A stretch of 64,000 nt of DNA. Source: JBPRGH01 sp051418055 (GTDB lineage: Bacteria > Bacteroidota > Bacteroidia > Cytophagales > Cyclobacteriaceae). The DNA lies in the NCBI GenBank assembly GCA_051418055.1, contig JBPRGH010000007.1, positions 124,001-188,000 of the forward strand, given 5' to 3'. Below the pieces are notes generated by a model that did not search any database, was not told the DNA's origin, and was given only the letters and a program-made list of their open reading frames with translations. A program made the translations under genes and the position numbers. This document shows positions 55,064 to 63,234 of this stretch, piece after piece (position 1 is the stretch's first letter; each line of letters starts with the position of its first letter).

Positions 55064-56295
55064 TTTATCTGATACATTAAAGGTTTTTCATCTATTAAAT
55101 CTGCCGGTGTCATAGAAGGAATTACTTTTTCAGCATAATCGAGGATCTCTATAAAGAAACTTCTCAGTAACAAAACAGAGGCATCAACCTCTCCTACTAT
55201 ATATGAAAAAAGCTTTACAGGACGATATGGAACATCTCCATAGCCATTCCTGTCCAGGTCATATCCCGAATATGAACTCCAGTAGTTTTCAATATAAGTA
55301 TTGGTATTTCTTTTAGCGCTGGTGCTTATATCAAAAGTGTTGGAAAGGAAATTATTTCTGGTAATAACATTATCCATACTACTTCCTGCCATTTTTATTG
55401 CCCAGCCGTTCCGTTTAAAATCATTGTTCCTTAAGTTGCAGCGTGTAACACTTTCAGCATAAATGCCGATCGTATTCTGGTAAAATTCATTATTTTCAAT
55501 AGTGCTATCATAGATCTCTTTTAGCAAAAGCCCATATGATGCAGTTCCCCAGTTAAGCCTGAATTTATTTTTTATCATAGTAATGTTCTTTGAAAACATC
55601 ACGGCAACACCTGCCCCATTTGCTTCAAAAACATTCTCAATATATTGGTTATTATCAGAAAACATAAAGTGAAGGCCATACCTGAGATTCCCTTTGCTGA
55701 TATTATTTTCTATATGGCCATTTTTTGCAAACTCCAGATATATCCCATCCCTGTGGTTTAAAGCCTGATTGCCAACAATTTTCATTGAATCCGAATACCA
55801 CAAATGAATTGCATTTCCTGATGAACTCTCCATTACTGCCTCACCAATAATTATATTGTTTACTATGGAGCAGCCAAAACTGTTCTCAGCATAAATCCCA
55901 AAAAAAGTATTTTTCAGGATGTTATTTTCAACGATACTATGCTTCGATTTTTGCAATACAATTCCGGAACGTTCTTCCATATAACTCATGCCGGTGTTTT
56001 GTAAAGTGAGGCCGGAAACAACCACTTCATCTGCTTCCACCTGTATTAACTCATATTTGTTCTCACCATCCAGTACAGGGTTATCTATACCTCTGACTAC
56101 TAGTTTTTTATCTATTTTTATTGTTCCTTGCTTATATAGTCCCGGAAGGATAGAGATGGTATCTCCGGGGCTGGCAGAGTCGATAGCAGCCTGGATACTA
56201 CTATTCTGGCAATTAGAATTACAAACCAAGATTTCCTTGCCAAATCCAACATATGATACAAATATTAGTAGTAATCCAAGCGCTATCCTGTTCAT
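55060..56295 (-). CDS. nosD: NosD copper/sulfur-transfer periplasmic protein
   Basis: 411 residues from the ATG at 56295 (a GTG precedes). Signal peptide ends near SYVGFGKE, then repeated parallel beta-helix (CASH/PbH1) rungs such as SIVENNILKNTFFGIYAENS and ENNISKGNLRYGLHFMFSDN. NosD is the periplasmic part of the NosDFY complex required for maturation of nosZ. The family length is normal. Confidence 0.92.
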   Translation of the reverse strand: MNRIALGLLLIFVSYVGFGKEILVCNSNCQNSSIQAAIDSASPGDTISILPGLYKQGTIKIDKKLVVRGIDNPVLDGENKYELIQVEADEVVVSGLTLQNTGMSYMEERSGIVLQKSKHSIVENNILKNTFFGIYAENSFGCSIVNNIIIGEAVMESSSGNAIHLWYSDSMKIVGNQALNHRDGIYLEFAKNGHIENNISKGNLRYGLHFMFSDNNQYIENVFEANGAGVAVMFSKNITMIKNKFRLNWGTASYGLLLKEIYDSTIENNEFYQNTIGIYAESVTRCNLRNNDFKRNGWAIKMAGSSMDNVITRNNFLSNTFDISTSAKRNTNTYIENYWSSYSGYDLDRNGYGDVPYRPVKLFSYIVGEVDASVLLLRSFFIEILDYAEKVIPSMTPADLIDEKPLMYQIK

Positions 56296-56304
56296 CACTG
56301 AGCT

Positions 56305-57375
56305 TTATTTTAAATTCACTAAATTATTTGACATATCCCCAAACTGCTCATTCAGTTCAGTCCAGGTAAATTTTTTCATATTGTTGCCCACTGTAGGAAT
56401 ATTTTTACCATCTACAAAACCTGTAAGGTTCATCCCCATGGGACTGGGTAACTCCGGAGTTTGCACAAAAGTGACTTTTGATATTTCTATTAGTTTGCCA
56501 GGATTATCAAAAGTGTTTATATATCTGCCGGCAATATTGTCTTTCTCGATTTCTTCCTCCTCCTCGAAGTGAAGCATGCATTCAATAGCATCAAAATTGA
56601 AGTCTTTGCCCTTATCTGTAATAATCTGAGCAGCATATCGCTGATCAACTATAGTCATCTGGCAGAAGTGACAATTCTCTTCGCCATAGTAAATGGTTTT
56701 AGGTCCTGTAGAGCAGGAAGACATTATTAATAAAGCAAACACTCCGGCAAAAGCCACCTTTTTTGTACCTGTCGTATGGCTGCCTGATGCTATACTTTTC
56801 TTCTCCTGCTTATTTTTTAACATTCCGGCAACGACACCTAAAGCCATAGCTATTCCTAAAAATAAACTTCCAGCCTGCGGCCATGACTGTGCATCAAAAT
56901 TCAAGAGCATCTTGCTACCTATTATTGGTGGCTGATAAGTCATACCCGGCACTTTAATCGGTGCATTAGGGTCAAGGTTATGCCCATAGTCATAATTCCA
57001 AAGATAAAAGTCATATAACCCAAGAGCTCCAAGGACCAAAAGAATACCTGCCCATGAGAAAAAGGCTATTTTATTCCTGGTAAAGGCCGCTACTAATCCT
57101 AAAAAGATCATTGTTCCTACTATATATGGAAAGTAGGTAAGCTCAGGAATAGAATCCGGTTCTATATATTGCATACCTATATAATGATTCAGAATATTAA
57201 TATTCTGCAGTGTGTAAGGGGTATCACCGGTAATTTGGTTAACCCAGATATACATATTTATGCCTTCCGTATATTGCGGCGCATAGAGGGTAATTTTCCA
57301 TAATGGAAAGAAGAAGACTCCAATTAACGAAAGTGCTGCAATTATCATTACAATTTGTGGAAGACGACTTTTCAT
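56305..57375 (-). CDS. nosL: NosL copper chaperone fused to an N-terminal membrane domain
   Basis: 356 residues. Residues 1-190 hold four or so membrane helices with no assigned family (FPLWKITLYAPQYTEGINM, then IVGTMIFLGLVAAF and ILLVLGALGLYDFYL). From about residue 205 a lipoprotein-like segment (VFALLIMSSC, C221) leads into a NosL domain with C235, C238 and M240 (ENCHFCQMTIV), the copper-binding motif. NosL delivers Cu(I) to nosZ. Ordinary NosL is a stand-alone lipoprotein, so this looks like fusion of two genes. Translated from a message separated from nosZ by a terminator-like hairpin. Confidence 0.85.
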   Translation of the reverse strand: MKSRLPQIVMIIAALSLIGVFFFPLWKITLYAPQYTEGINMYIWVNQITGDTPYTLQNINILNHYIGMQYIEPDSIPELTYFPYIVGTMIFLGLVAAFTRNKIAFFSWAGILLVLGALGLYDFYLWNYDYGHNLDPNAPIKVPGMTYQPPIIGSKMLLNFDAQSWPQAGSLFLGIAMALGVVAGMLKNKQEKKSIASGSHTTGTKKVAFAGVFALLIMSSCSTGPKTIYYGEENCHFCQMTIVDQRYAAQIITDKGKDFNFDAIECMLHFEEEEEIEKDNIAGRYINTFDNPGKLIEISKVTFVQTPELPSPMGMNLTGFVDGKNIPTVGNNMKKFTWTELNEQFGDMSNNLVNLK

Positions 57376-57395
57376 AACTTAAAAAATTAGAAGTG

Positions 57396-57427
57396 AAAAA
57401 GAGCCTGCCCCTTGCAGGCTCTTTTTT
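57396..57427. terminator. Terminator-type hairpin between nosZ and nosL
   Basis: GAGCCTGC (57401-57408), loop CCCTT, GCAGGCTC (57414-57421): an 8-bp perfect GC-rich stem. On the minus strand it is preceded by A-rich sequence and followed by TTTTT, so it should terminate or attenuate nosZ transcripts inside the operon. On the plus strand it is followed by TTTTTT. Confidence 0.85.
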
Positions 57428-57435
57428 AATATTCA

Positions 57436-59412
57436 TTATAAAGGTTGTGTCTCACCAAGCGACCACTTCAATGGCACGTTGTCATTTTTACCAGACACCC
57501 TCACATATCCCTGCATCTCCTGGTGAAGAGCAGAGCAGAAATCTGTACAATAGAATGGATATATACCAGCCTTCTTAGGTTCCCATAACAAAGTTCTTGT
57601 TTGTCCAGGCATGATCAGCAATTCTGAATTATTAGCACCCAGTATTGCGAAACCATGAGGAAGGTCCCAATCCTGTTCAAGGTTAGTTACATGGAAGTAT
57701 ACCTTATCACCTTCCTTGATCCCTTCAATATTATCAGGAGCAAAGTGGCTACGTATTGAAGTCATATATACTCTTACAATATTACCATCTCTTTCAACTC
57801 TTGTATCCTTTTCATTTTTTGTCACATGTGGGTGATGGTTATGATCAAGTTTGAAAGTTTTTACAGATTTTGGCTTCAAAATATCCGCAGGTATACCCTG
57901 TGCATAGTGGGGTTCACCAATAGTTGGAAAATCGAGAAGCAACTCAATTTTATCACCTGAGATATCATACAGCTGAGCAGAGTGTGCCAATTCAGGGCCA
58001 GTAGGTAAGTACCTGTCTTTGGTGATCTTGTTCATCGCTACAAGATATTTACCCCACGGCTTCTTAGAGTCACCACCAGGAATCATCAGGTGACCTACTG
58101 AATAGAATGTAGGAGCTCTGTCTAATACTTCTTTAGTCTCAAGATCCCATTTCACTACCTCTGAGGAGATAAAGAATGAAGAATATGCATTACCCTTACC
58201 ATCAAACTCTGTGTGTAATGGTCCAAGGCCAGGCTGCTTCACGATACCGTCAAGTACAGATTCAAATTTTAAAACAGGTACATTGTCAATTTTACTCTCA
58301 TACTCCTCATTTTCAATTGCATTCAGCATTTTAGTGAAAGAGTGTACAGTAAGGTCTGCCGCAAGCTTACCATTACCTACAATATATTCTCCTGTAGGAT
58401 CGATATCAACACCATGAGGTGATTTCGGTGTTGGCAGGTAATACATTATACCCGGTAGCTCTGAGGGATCAAGTGTCATTACACTTGTTCTTTCAAAAGA
58501 TTCTGTCAGCTGCTTTTCTTCATTATATATGTTGTGAAGATAAGATGCAGGTAACTCCTTACCTTTTCCCTGTGCCAGGTATTCCTCGGCCTTTTTCCAG
58601 TTTACAGCAACAATAAAATCTTTATCATTCTTAGAAGAGTTTATTTCTTTAAGTGTTCCAGCCTGCTCAGTATTATAAGAAGTGAAGAAAAACCAGCCAT
58701 GGGATTTTCCTTTACCTGAATGGGCAAGGTCATAATCATATCCGGGAACCAGTATCTGGAAGCGAACATCCATTTCACCTGATGCTTCATCAACACCGAT
58801 AAATGATAATGTACCTGAGAACTTCTCCTGAACTTTAGTTAATGATACATCCTGATTTGGTGTTGGAAGGCTGAATCGGGTTCCGGCAACTATATACTCT
58901 GTGTTTTCAGTAGTAAATGGTGAACAGTGGTTACCACTTGTGTTCGGGATTTCAATTATTTCGGCTGTTTCGAAAGTAGTCAGATCAATACGAGCTATCC
59001 GCGGTGTATTATTTCCGTTGATAAACAACCATCTTCCATCCGGCTGGCCATCTGTTTGAGAAAGCTCAGGGTGGTGAGAATCATCCCAGGGCACATAGCC
59101 GTAAGAAGTTTTCAACATGTCCTTCGTTTCTTCATTAAATCCATATCCCTTTTCAGCATCAACTGAAAATACAGGGATATTTCTAAATAAACGGCCCGAA
59201 GGCAAACCATAAACACTGACCTGGCCGCTAAAACCACCAGACATAAATGCATAGAATTCATCATGCTCCCCAGGAGCTACATAAACTTTAGAAGCAGCAT
59301 CATTCTTTATCAATTTTGAGCTGCCGTCCTGCTTTTCTGCCTGAGGAGCACAACTAAGTATAATGCCTCCAAGGAAAAGCAACGAGAGTAGATTAACAAA
59401 TTTAGTTTTCAT
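57436..59412 (-). CDS. nosZ: Nitrous-oxide reductase, clade II (Sec-type), predicted lipoprotein
   Basis: 658 residues. N-terminus MKTKFVNLLSLLFLGGIILSC has a lipobox-like ending with C21 and no twin-arginine motif, the mark of clade II enzymes. The beta-propeller carries the CuZ-type histidines (DDSHHPELSQ, SGNHCSPF, KGKSHGWFF, KSPHGVDI, LHTEFDGKG, LAHSAQLYD). The cupredoxin domain has the CuA ligands H586 and C622, C626, H630, M633 (CTDFCSALHQEM). It reduces N2O to N2 using electrons from cytochrome c. It follows the cytochrome c gene by 11 bases. Confidence 0.96.
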   Translation of the reverse strand: MKTKFVNLLSLLFLGGIILSCAPQAEKQDGSSKLIKNDAASKVYVAPGEHDEFYAFMSGGFSGQVSVYGLPSGRLFRNIPVFSVDAEKGYGFNEETKDMLKTSYGYVPWDDSHHPELSQTDGQPDGRWLFINGNNTPRIARIDLTTFETAEIIEIPNTSGNHCSPFTTENTEYIVAGTRFSLPTPNQDVSLTKVQEKFSGTLSFIGVDEASGEMDVRFQILVPGYDYDLAHSGKGKSHGWFFFTSYNTEQAGTLKEINSSKNDKDFIVAVNWKKAEEYLAQGKGKELPASYLHNIYNEEKQLTESFERTSVMTLDPSELPGIMYYLPTPKSPHGVDIDPTGEYIVGNGKLAADLTVHSFTKMLNAIENEEYESKIDNVPVLKFESVLDGIVKQPGLGPLHTEFDGKGNAYSSFFISSEVVKWDLETKEVLDRAPTFYSVGHLMIPGGDSKKPWGKYLVAMNKITKDRYLPTGPELAHSAQLYDISGDKIELLLDFPTIGEPHYAQGIPADILKPKSVKTFKLDHNHHPHVTKNEKDTRVERDGNIVRVYMTSIRSHFAPDNIEGIKEGDKVYFHVTNLEQDWDLPHGFAILGANNSELLIMPGQTRTLLWEPKKAGIYPFYCTDFCSALHQEMQGYVRVSGKNDNVPLKWSLGETQPL

Positions 59413-59423
59413 ATTATATAGGT

Positions 59424-59915
59424 TTACTTTAATGTTCTGAAATATTCAAGGATTTTACGCGCCTCATCTTCTGTGAGGTTCTGGTCAGCCATTGGCGCCA
59501 TATATTCAGCCAACAGCGCCTTTGCCTGAGGATCTTTTTTTACCATCTCCTCTGGATTAAGGATCATGTTCATAACCCATTCGGGTTTTCTTCTTTCTGT
59601 TACTCCTTTCATGGGAGGCCCGATATACCGTTCTTCCACTTTGTGGCATGCAGAGCATTTCCCTTCAAAAATTGCTTTACCTTCGGTAACCATTTCCGGG
59701 TTGATTTCCCCCAGCGCTACATTTTTTATCGGCCCTACACCAATACCAGTGTCTACAGTTTCAGACGTGCTTTTAGCAGGCACTTCTTTTTCAGCACTTG
59801 CTGATTGTGTGTCGGCCTGCTCGCCTCCACCCCCACAGGCAGTCAATCCTGCGATAAGGAATCCGCTCAGGAGTAGGTATAATTTTCGTTTTTTATTAAG
59901 TAGTCTCATAGACAT
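59424..59915 (-). CDS. Lipoprotein c-type cytochrome, predicted electron donor to nosZ
   Basis: 163 residues. Lipoprotein signal (FLIAGLTACGGGG), a linker rich in A, E and T, then one heme-binding CSACH motif (KCSACHKVEERYIGPPM) and the axial Met in EYMAPMADQNLT. A class I monoheme cytochrome. As first gene of the operon and directly ahead of nosZ, it is the likely donor or a link to the quinol pool. Confidence 0.9.
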   Translation of the reverse strand: MSMRLLNKKRKLYLLLSGFLIAGLTACGGGGEQADTQSASAEKEVPAKSTSETVDTGIGVGPIKNVALGEINPEMVTEGKAIFEGKCSACHKVEERYIGPPMKGVTERRKPEWVMNMILNPEEMVKKDPQAKALLAEYMAPMADQNLTEDEARKILEYFRTLK

Positions 59916-59947
59916 CCTTTGTTTGTTGAATTAAAAAATTTATGGTT

Positions 59948-59991
59948 CAAAGATATTTGTAGAATCAGGGTTTGCTTATGACTGAAATCAT
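59948..59991 (-). promoter_or_regulatory. nos operon promoter: FNR/NnrR-type site plus -7 element
   Basis: ATGAC-TGAA-ATCAT (59978-59991) is centred at 59984.5. The minus-strand -7 element TATCTTTG runs from 59955 to 59948. The distance from centre to first base is 29.5, the same as at the two other nos-island promoters. Confidence 0.72.
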
Positions 59992-60060
59992 ACGAAATGC
60001 ATGATTTATGTCAGGAGTTTTACTGAATTTATTGCAGCTGGTGGTGTTTAAAGGCATTTT

Positions 60061-60105
60061 TATGATCAAAATCATAAATGAAGATGATTTCCGCCTATAA
60101 CTTTG
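60061..60105 (+). promoter_or_regulatory. cytochrome c promoter: FNR/NnrR-type palindrome plus -7 element
   Basis: TATGAT-CAAA-ATCATA (60061-60076) is a perfect 16-base palindrome. The -7 element TAACTTTG lies at 60098-60105, with a centre-to-element distance of 29.5 bases. The start codon at 60121 is 15 bases downstream of the element. Confidence 0.78.
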
Positions 60106-60120
60106 AAATAAAAAAATGTT

Positions 60121-60633
60121 ATGAAAAAACTGGCACTTATATTATTAATAGGTTTGACCATAACTGCCAACGGTCAGTCGGTCGAGAATGGAAAAGCAAT
60201 ATTTGATACTAACTGTAAAGCCTGCCACTCAATAGGCAAAGGAAGGCTTGTAGGGCCGGATCTGGCCGGGATAATGGATAAACGGGATAAGGAATGGATT
60301 GCTCAGTTTATCCTTAACTCATCCGAGCTTATAGCAAGTGGTGACGAACAGGCCAAAGCAATATTTGAAGAATATAATAAAATTACCATGCCGGCACACC
60401 CTTTCTCAGAATCGGAAATGGAAGACCTGCTTGCTTTTATGGGCAGCTATGAACCCGAACCTGTTGCAGAGGAAACTACTTTTCCTGAAGAGTTAAGTAC
60501 AGAAGAGCAGGTAGTGGAAAAAGCTGTTGCTGTCCCTTTATGGGTAAAAGCATTTCTCTCAGGTACGGTGGTAATGGCCATCGTGCTGCTGGTCGTGATA
60601 GGTTTTCTTATTAAAATGATAAAAGGGCTTTAA
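60121..60633 (+). CDS. Membrane-anchored monoheme cytochrome c
   Basis: 170 residues. Signal peptide ends ANGQ, then a single CKACH motif (NCKACHSIGKGRLVGPDLAG) with the axial Met in KITMPAHPFSE. An acidic linker precedes a C-terminal membrane helix (FLSGTVVMAIVLLVVIGFLI). It may carry electrons between a membrane oxidoreductase and periplasmic acceptors such as NosZ. Divergent from the nos operon and controlled by a matching promoter. Confidence 0.88.
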   Translation: MKKLALILLIGLTITANGQSVENGKAIFDTNCKACHSIGKGRLVGPDLAGIMDKRDKEWIAQFILNSSELIASGDEQAKAIFEEYNKITMPAHPFSESEMEDLLAFMGSYEPEPVAEETTFPEELSTEEQVVEKAVAVPLWVKAFLSGTVVMAIVLLVVIGFLIKMIKGL

Positions 60634-60758
60634 CTTAAAGCAATTTTTAATATATCTTTTTTTCAGGCCTACACATCAGTATTCCCATGCGGAAGGTGGA
60701 TGAAAAATTATTGCGGCTAACATTAAAATTGCCGTTACAACGGACCTTATTTACAAAT

Positions 60759-62696
60759 TTACAGAGAAGGTAATGATACCTCCACCTTTGTACCCTGCTG
60801 CGGATCACTCTCAATTAAGAGTTTTCCTTTCTGTGCTTTTATAAATTCCTTGATAAGGCTAAAGCCCAGTCCACTGCCTTTTTCATTAGCAGTACCTTGA
60901 GTGGATATAAAATTATTTGATGTCATTAAATCTTTAACTTTCTTTTTAGTCATTCCCAATCCATCATCTTTAATAACTAAAATCACATCACTGTCACTTT
61001 CAGATGCACTGATTTGTATATTCCCATTCTCTTTTGTGAATTTAATTGCATTGGAAAGGATATTTCTAATTATTGTTAGCAGTGCATCTTCATCGGCATA
61101 AGCAAATAAATCAGCTGGTACCTCATTTTGTACATTAAGCTGCTTATTTTCAATCTGAAAACTAAAAAGGGAGATATTCTGATTTACCAGCTCCAACAGA
61201 TTAACTTTTTGTGAATTAAAACGAAAACCATCCTGCTGTGAAACAGCCCACGCCAAAAGGTTATTCAATAAAGTAGAAACTTTAGTGGCAGATTCACTAA
61301 TATAATCTAATAATTCCGCCTTTTCTCCTGTTATATTCTCCTGCTTATATGTACTGTTCAAAAGGTCAGCAAGAGATTTTATATTGCCTACTGGACCTTT
61401 CAAATCATGTGCAATAAAACTAAATAACCTTTCCTTTGACTTATTGGCAATACTTAAATTATTTTTAATTCTGTATAAACGGATAGACAAGTAGATAGAA
61501 ATACATAAAAACAACAGGAGTAAAATGGCAAATAAATATTGCCTCTGGATCGTGGCTTGTTTGCTTTCAAGCTCTTGTGCTTTTAATGCATTCTGCATGG
61601 ATAAAAAATCATTCTCCTGCACCTTTTTATCAAATTCATATTTGGATTTTATTTCTTCCAGCTGCGCAGCTTTATCAATATTAAATAATGAATCTTTTTC
61701 AGAAGTATACAACTGGTGATAAGCATATGCATCTTTAAATTTCTTCTGCTTAAAATAATTATCAGCAATTAACTTATATACATGGTGTTTTTCACGTAAT
61801 TCTCCCGATGATTCCATTAGCAGAATGCTCTCCTTGTAAAAATCAAGGGCAGGCTCCAATTTTCCAAGTGCAGTTAAAGCTTCCCCTTTACTGTAATAAA
61901 TAAAAATCAGACCGGAAGTAAAATTGTATTTCCGTTGTATTTCCACCGCTTTATCATAATTATTAAGCGCTTGTTCATAATTTTTGAGCTTGCTAAAAGC
62001 CTCTCCTATATTTCCATAATTGATTCCCGCCTGTAGCTCTTCTCCAATTTTTGTATTTATTTTTAAAGAATTTTGATAAAAATCAATTGCCTTTTTATAA
62101 TCTCCTCTGAAAAAATAAATGATTCCTTTATACTCATAATTATTTGCTATCCTTACAGAATCTGAAGCATTTATAGCAATCTGAAGCATTTTATTGTAAA
62201 TTTCCTCAGCTTCGTCAAGTTCACCGTTGCTTACATAAATACCCGCCATAATATTTGAGGCGGCAATATAAGATGAGGTGTCATGGATCGCTTTGAACAG
62301 TTTAACACTTTCAATTATATTTTCTATCGACTGGATATTATCACCAGAACGCCAATAAATATGGGCAAGCCCTTGGAGAGATTTTGCTTTAACCTCCTTT
62401 AGCTCAAGCTCTTCAGATATTTTTTTAGCATTAGAATAGTAAACATGGCTATTTTTAAAATCGCCTATCTGATAGTAAAGATCAGCAAGATGAAGATTTG
62501 TTCTTGCTAAAAGCTTCCTATTGCTGCTTGAATCCAGTAATTCTATAGACTTTTTGTAATATTTAATCCCACAGGAATAATTAAAAGCTTTAACACATGA
62601 ATCTGCCTTTAAAGTATATTCAGCTGGAGATATAATAGGTTGCCCTTCGGGAGTGAAATTAAAATTTAATGAATAAATTAATAGTAAAACAACCAT
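60759..62696 (-). CDS. TPR-domain sensor histidine kinase
   Basis: 645 residues from the ATG at 62696, where a signal peptide begins (MVVLLLIYSLNFNF); the longer TTG start at 62780 would place a second hydrophobic helix in front and is rejected. About six TPRs (such as AIDFYQNSLKINTKIGEEL) occupy the periplasmic part, followed by a membrane helix (YLFAILLLLFLCISIYLSIR), HisKA with H in LFSFIAHDLKGPVGNI, and HATPase (DDGLGM, GSGLGFSLI). No partner regulator is adjacent. Family common in Bacteroidota; signal unknown. Confidence 0.9.
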   Translation of the reverse strand: MVVLLLIYSLNFNFTPEGQPIISPAEYTLKADSCVKAFNYSCGIKYYKKSIELLDSSSNRKLLARTNLHLADLYYQIGDFKNSHVYYSNAKKISEELELKEVKAKSLQGLAHIYWRSGDNIQSIENIIESVKLFKAIHDTSSYIAASNIMAGIYVSNGELDEAEEIYNKMLQIAINASDSVRIANNYEYKGIIYFFRGDYKKAIDFYQNSLKINTKIGEELQAGINYGNIGEAFSKLKNYEQALNNYDKAVEIQRKYNFTSGLIFIYYSKGEALTALGKLEPALDFYKESILLMESSGELREKHHVYKLIADNYFKQKKFKDAYAYHQLYTSEKDSLFNIDKAAQLEEIKSKYEFDKKVQENDFLSMQNALKAQELESKQATIQRQYLFAILLLLFLCISIYLSIRLYRIKNNLSIANKSKERLFSFIAHDLKGPVGNIKSLADLLNSTYKQENITGEKAELLDYISESATKVSTLLNNLLAWAVSQQDGFRFNSQKVNLLELVNQNISLFSFQIENKQLNVQNEVPADLFAYADEDALLTIIRNILSNAIKFTKENGNIQISASESDSDVILVIKDDGLGMTKKKVKDLMTSNNFISTQGTANEKGSGLGFSLIKEFIKAQKGKLLIESDPQQGTKVEVSLPSL

Positions 62697-62842
62697 TGAG
62701 CGGTTTTTATAATAAATGTTTAGGCCTGTCCCTACCAAATATAAAAAACATAAATAAATAGTGGATAAAACTGTTGCCAATAATTATTTCAAGCTGTAGC
62801 TAAATTTATAGCTTCCAAATTAGCTTTAGCGAAAGAATTCAA

Positions 62843-63103
62843 TTACTCATTCTTGTACTTTTTTATAAGATGTGCAGCATAACTACATTCTGCAATAACC
62901 TGATAACCCTCAGAGTTCCCATACTCCCAGGCTTTATCAACCAGCTTTCTCGCAGTACCCGTACCTTTTAGCTGTTCGCTTACCTCTGTGTGTGTAATGA
63001 TCAGTTTATTTCCCTGGAGCCTGTAATCTACAAAAGCTACAGTTTCACCTGCTTCTTTTATAAAGAAACGCCCTTCATCACCTTTTTTATGTTCAATATT
63101 CAT
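62843..63103 (-). CDS. GNAT-family N-acetyltransferase (YjdJ-like)
   Basis: 86 residues, the full size of the short COG2388 acetyltransferases. FVDYRLQGNKLIITHTEVSE and QLKGTGTARKLVDKAWEYGN contain the acetyl-CoA-binding Q/RxxGxG/A loop, and HLIKKYKNE closes the fold. Target unknown. Confidence 0.85.
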   Translation of the reverse strand: MNIEHKKGDEGRFFIKEAGETVAFVDYRLQGNKLIITHTEVSEQLKGTGTARKLVDKAWEYGNSEGYQVIAECSYAAHLIKKYKNE

Positions 63104-63187
63104 AATCCTTATTAGATAACTTAAAATTAGTGAAACCAGCTGGTAACCTGTTCAACAAATATCATTTCTTTACCTGAAAAATATCAT

Positions 63188-63199
63188 TTGATATATCAA
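63188..63199. promoter_or_regulatory. Palindrome TTGATATATCAA ahead of the Crp/Fnr gene
   Basis: Perfect 12-base palindrome with the half-site TTGAT spaced by two bases rather than four. It lies 36 bases before the regulator's start, with a second overlapping palindrome (ATATCATTTGATAT). A possible autoregulatory operator, but its spacing differs from the nos-type sites. Confidence 0.3.
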
Positions 63200-63234
63200 T
63201 GGATTAATCCTCTTTTGTACAAACTGCGAATAAT

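Noticed and set aside
62697..62780. TTG start for the TPR kinase
   Set aside because: It would place an additional hydrophobic stretch before a clear signal peptide beginning at the ATG at 62696.
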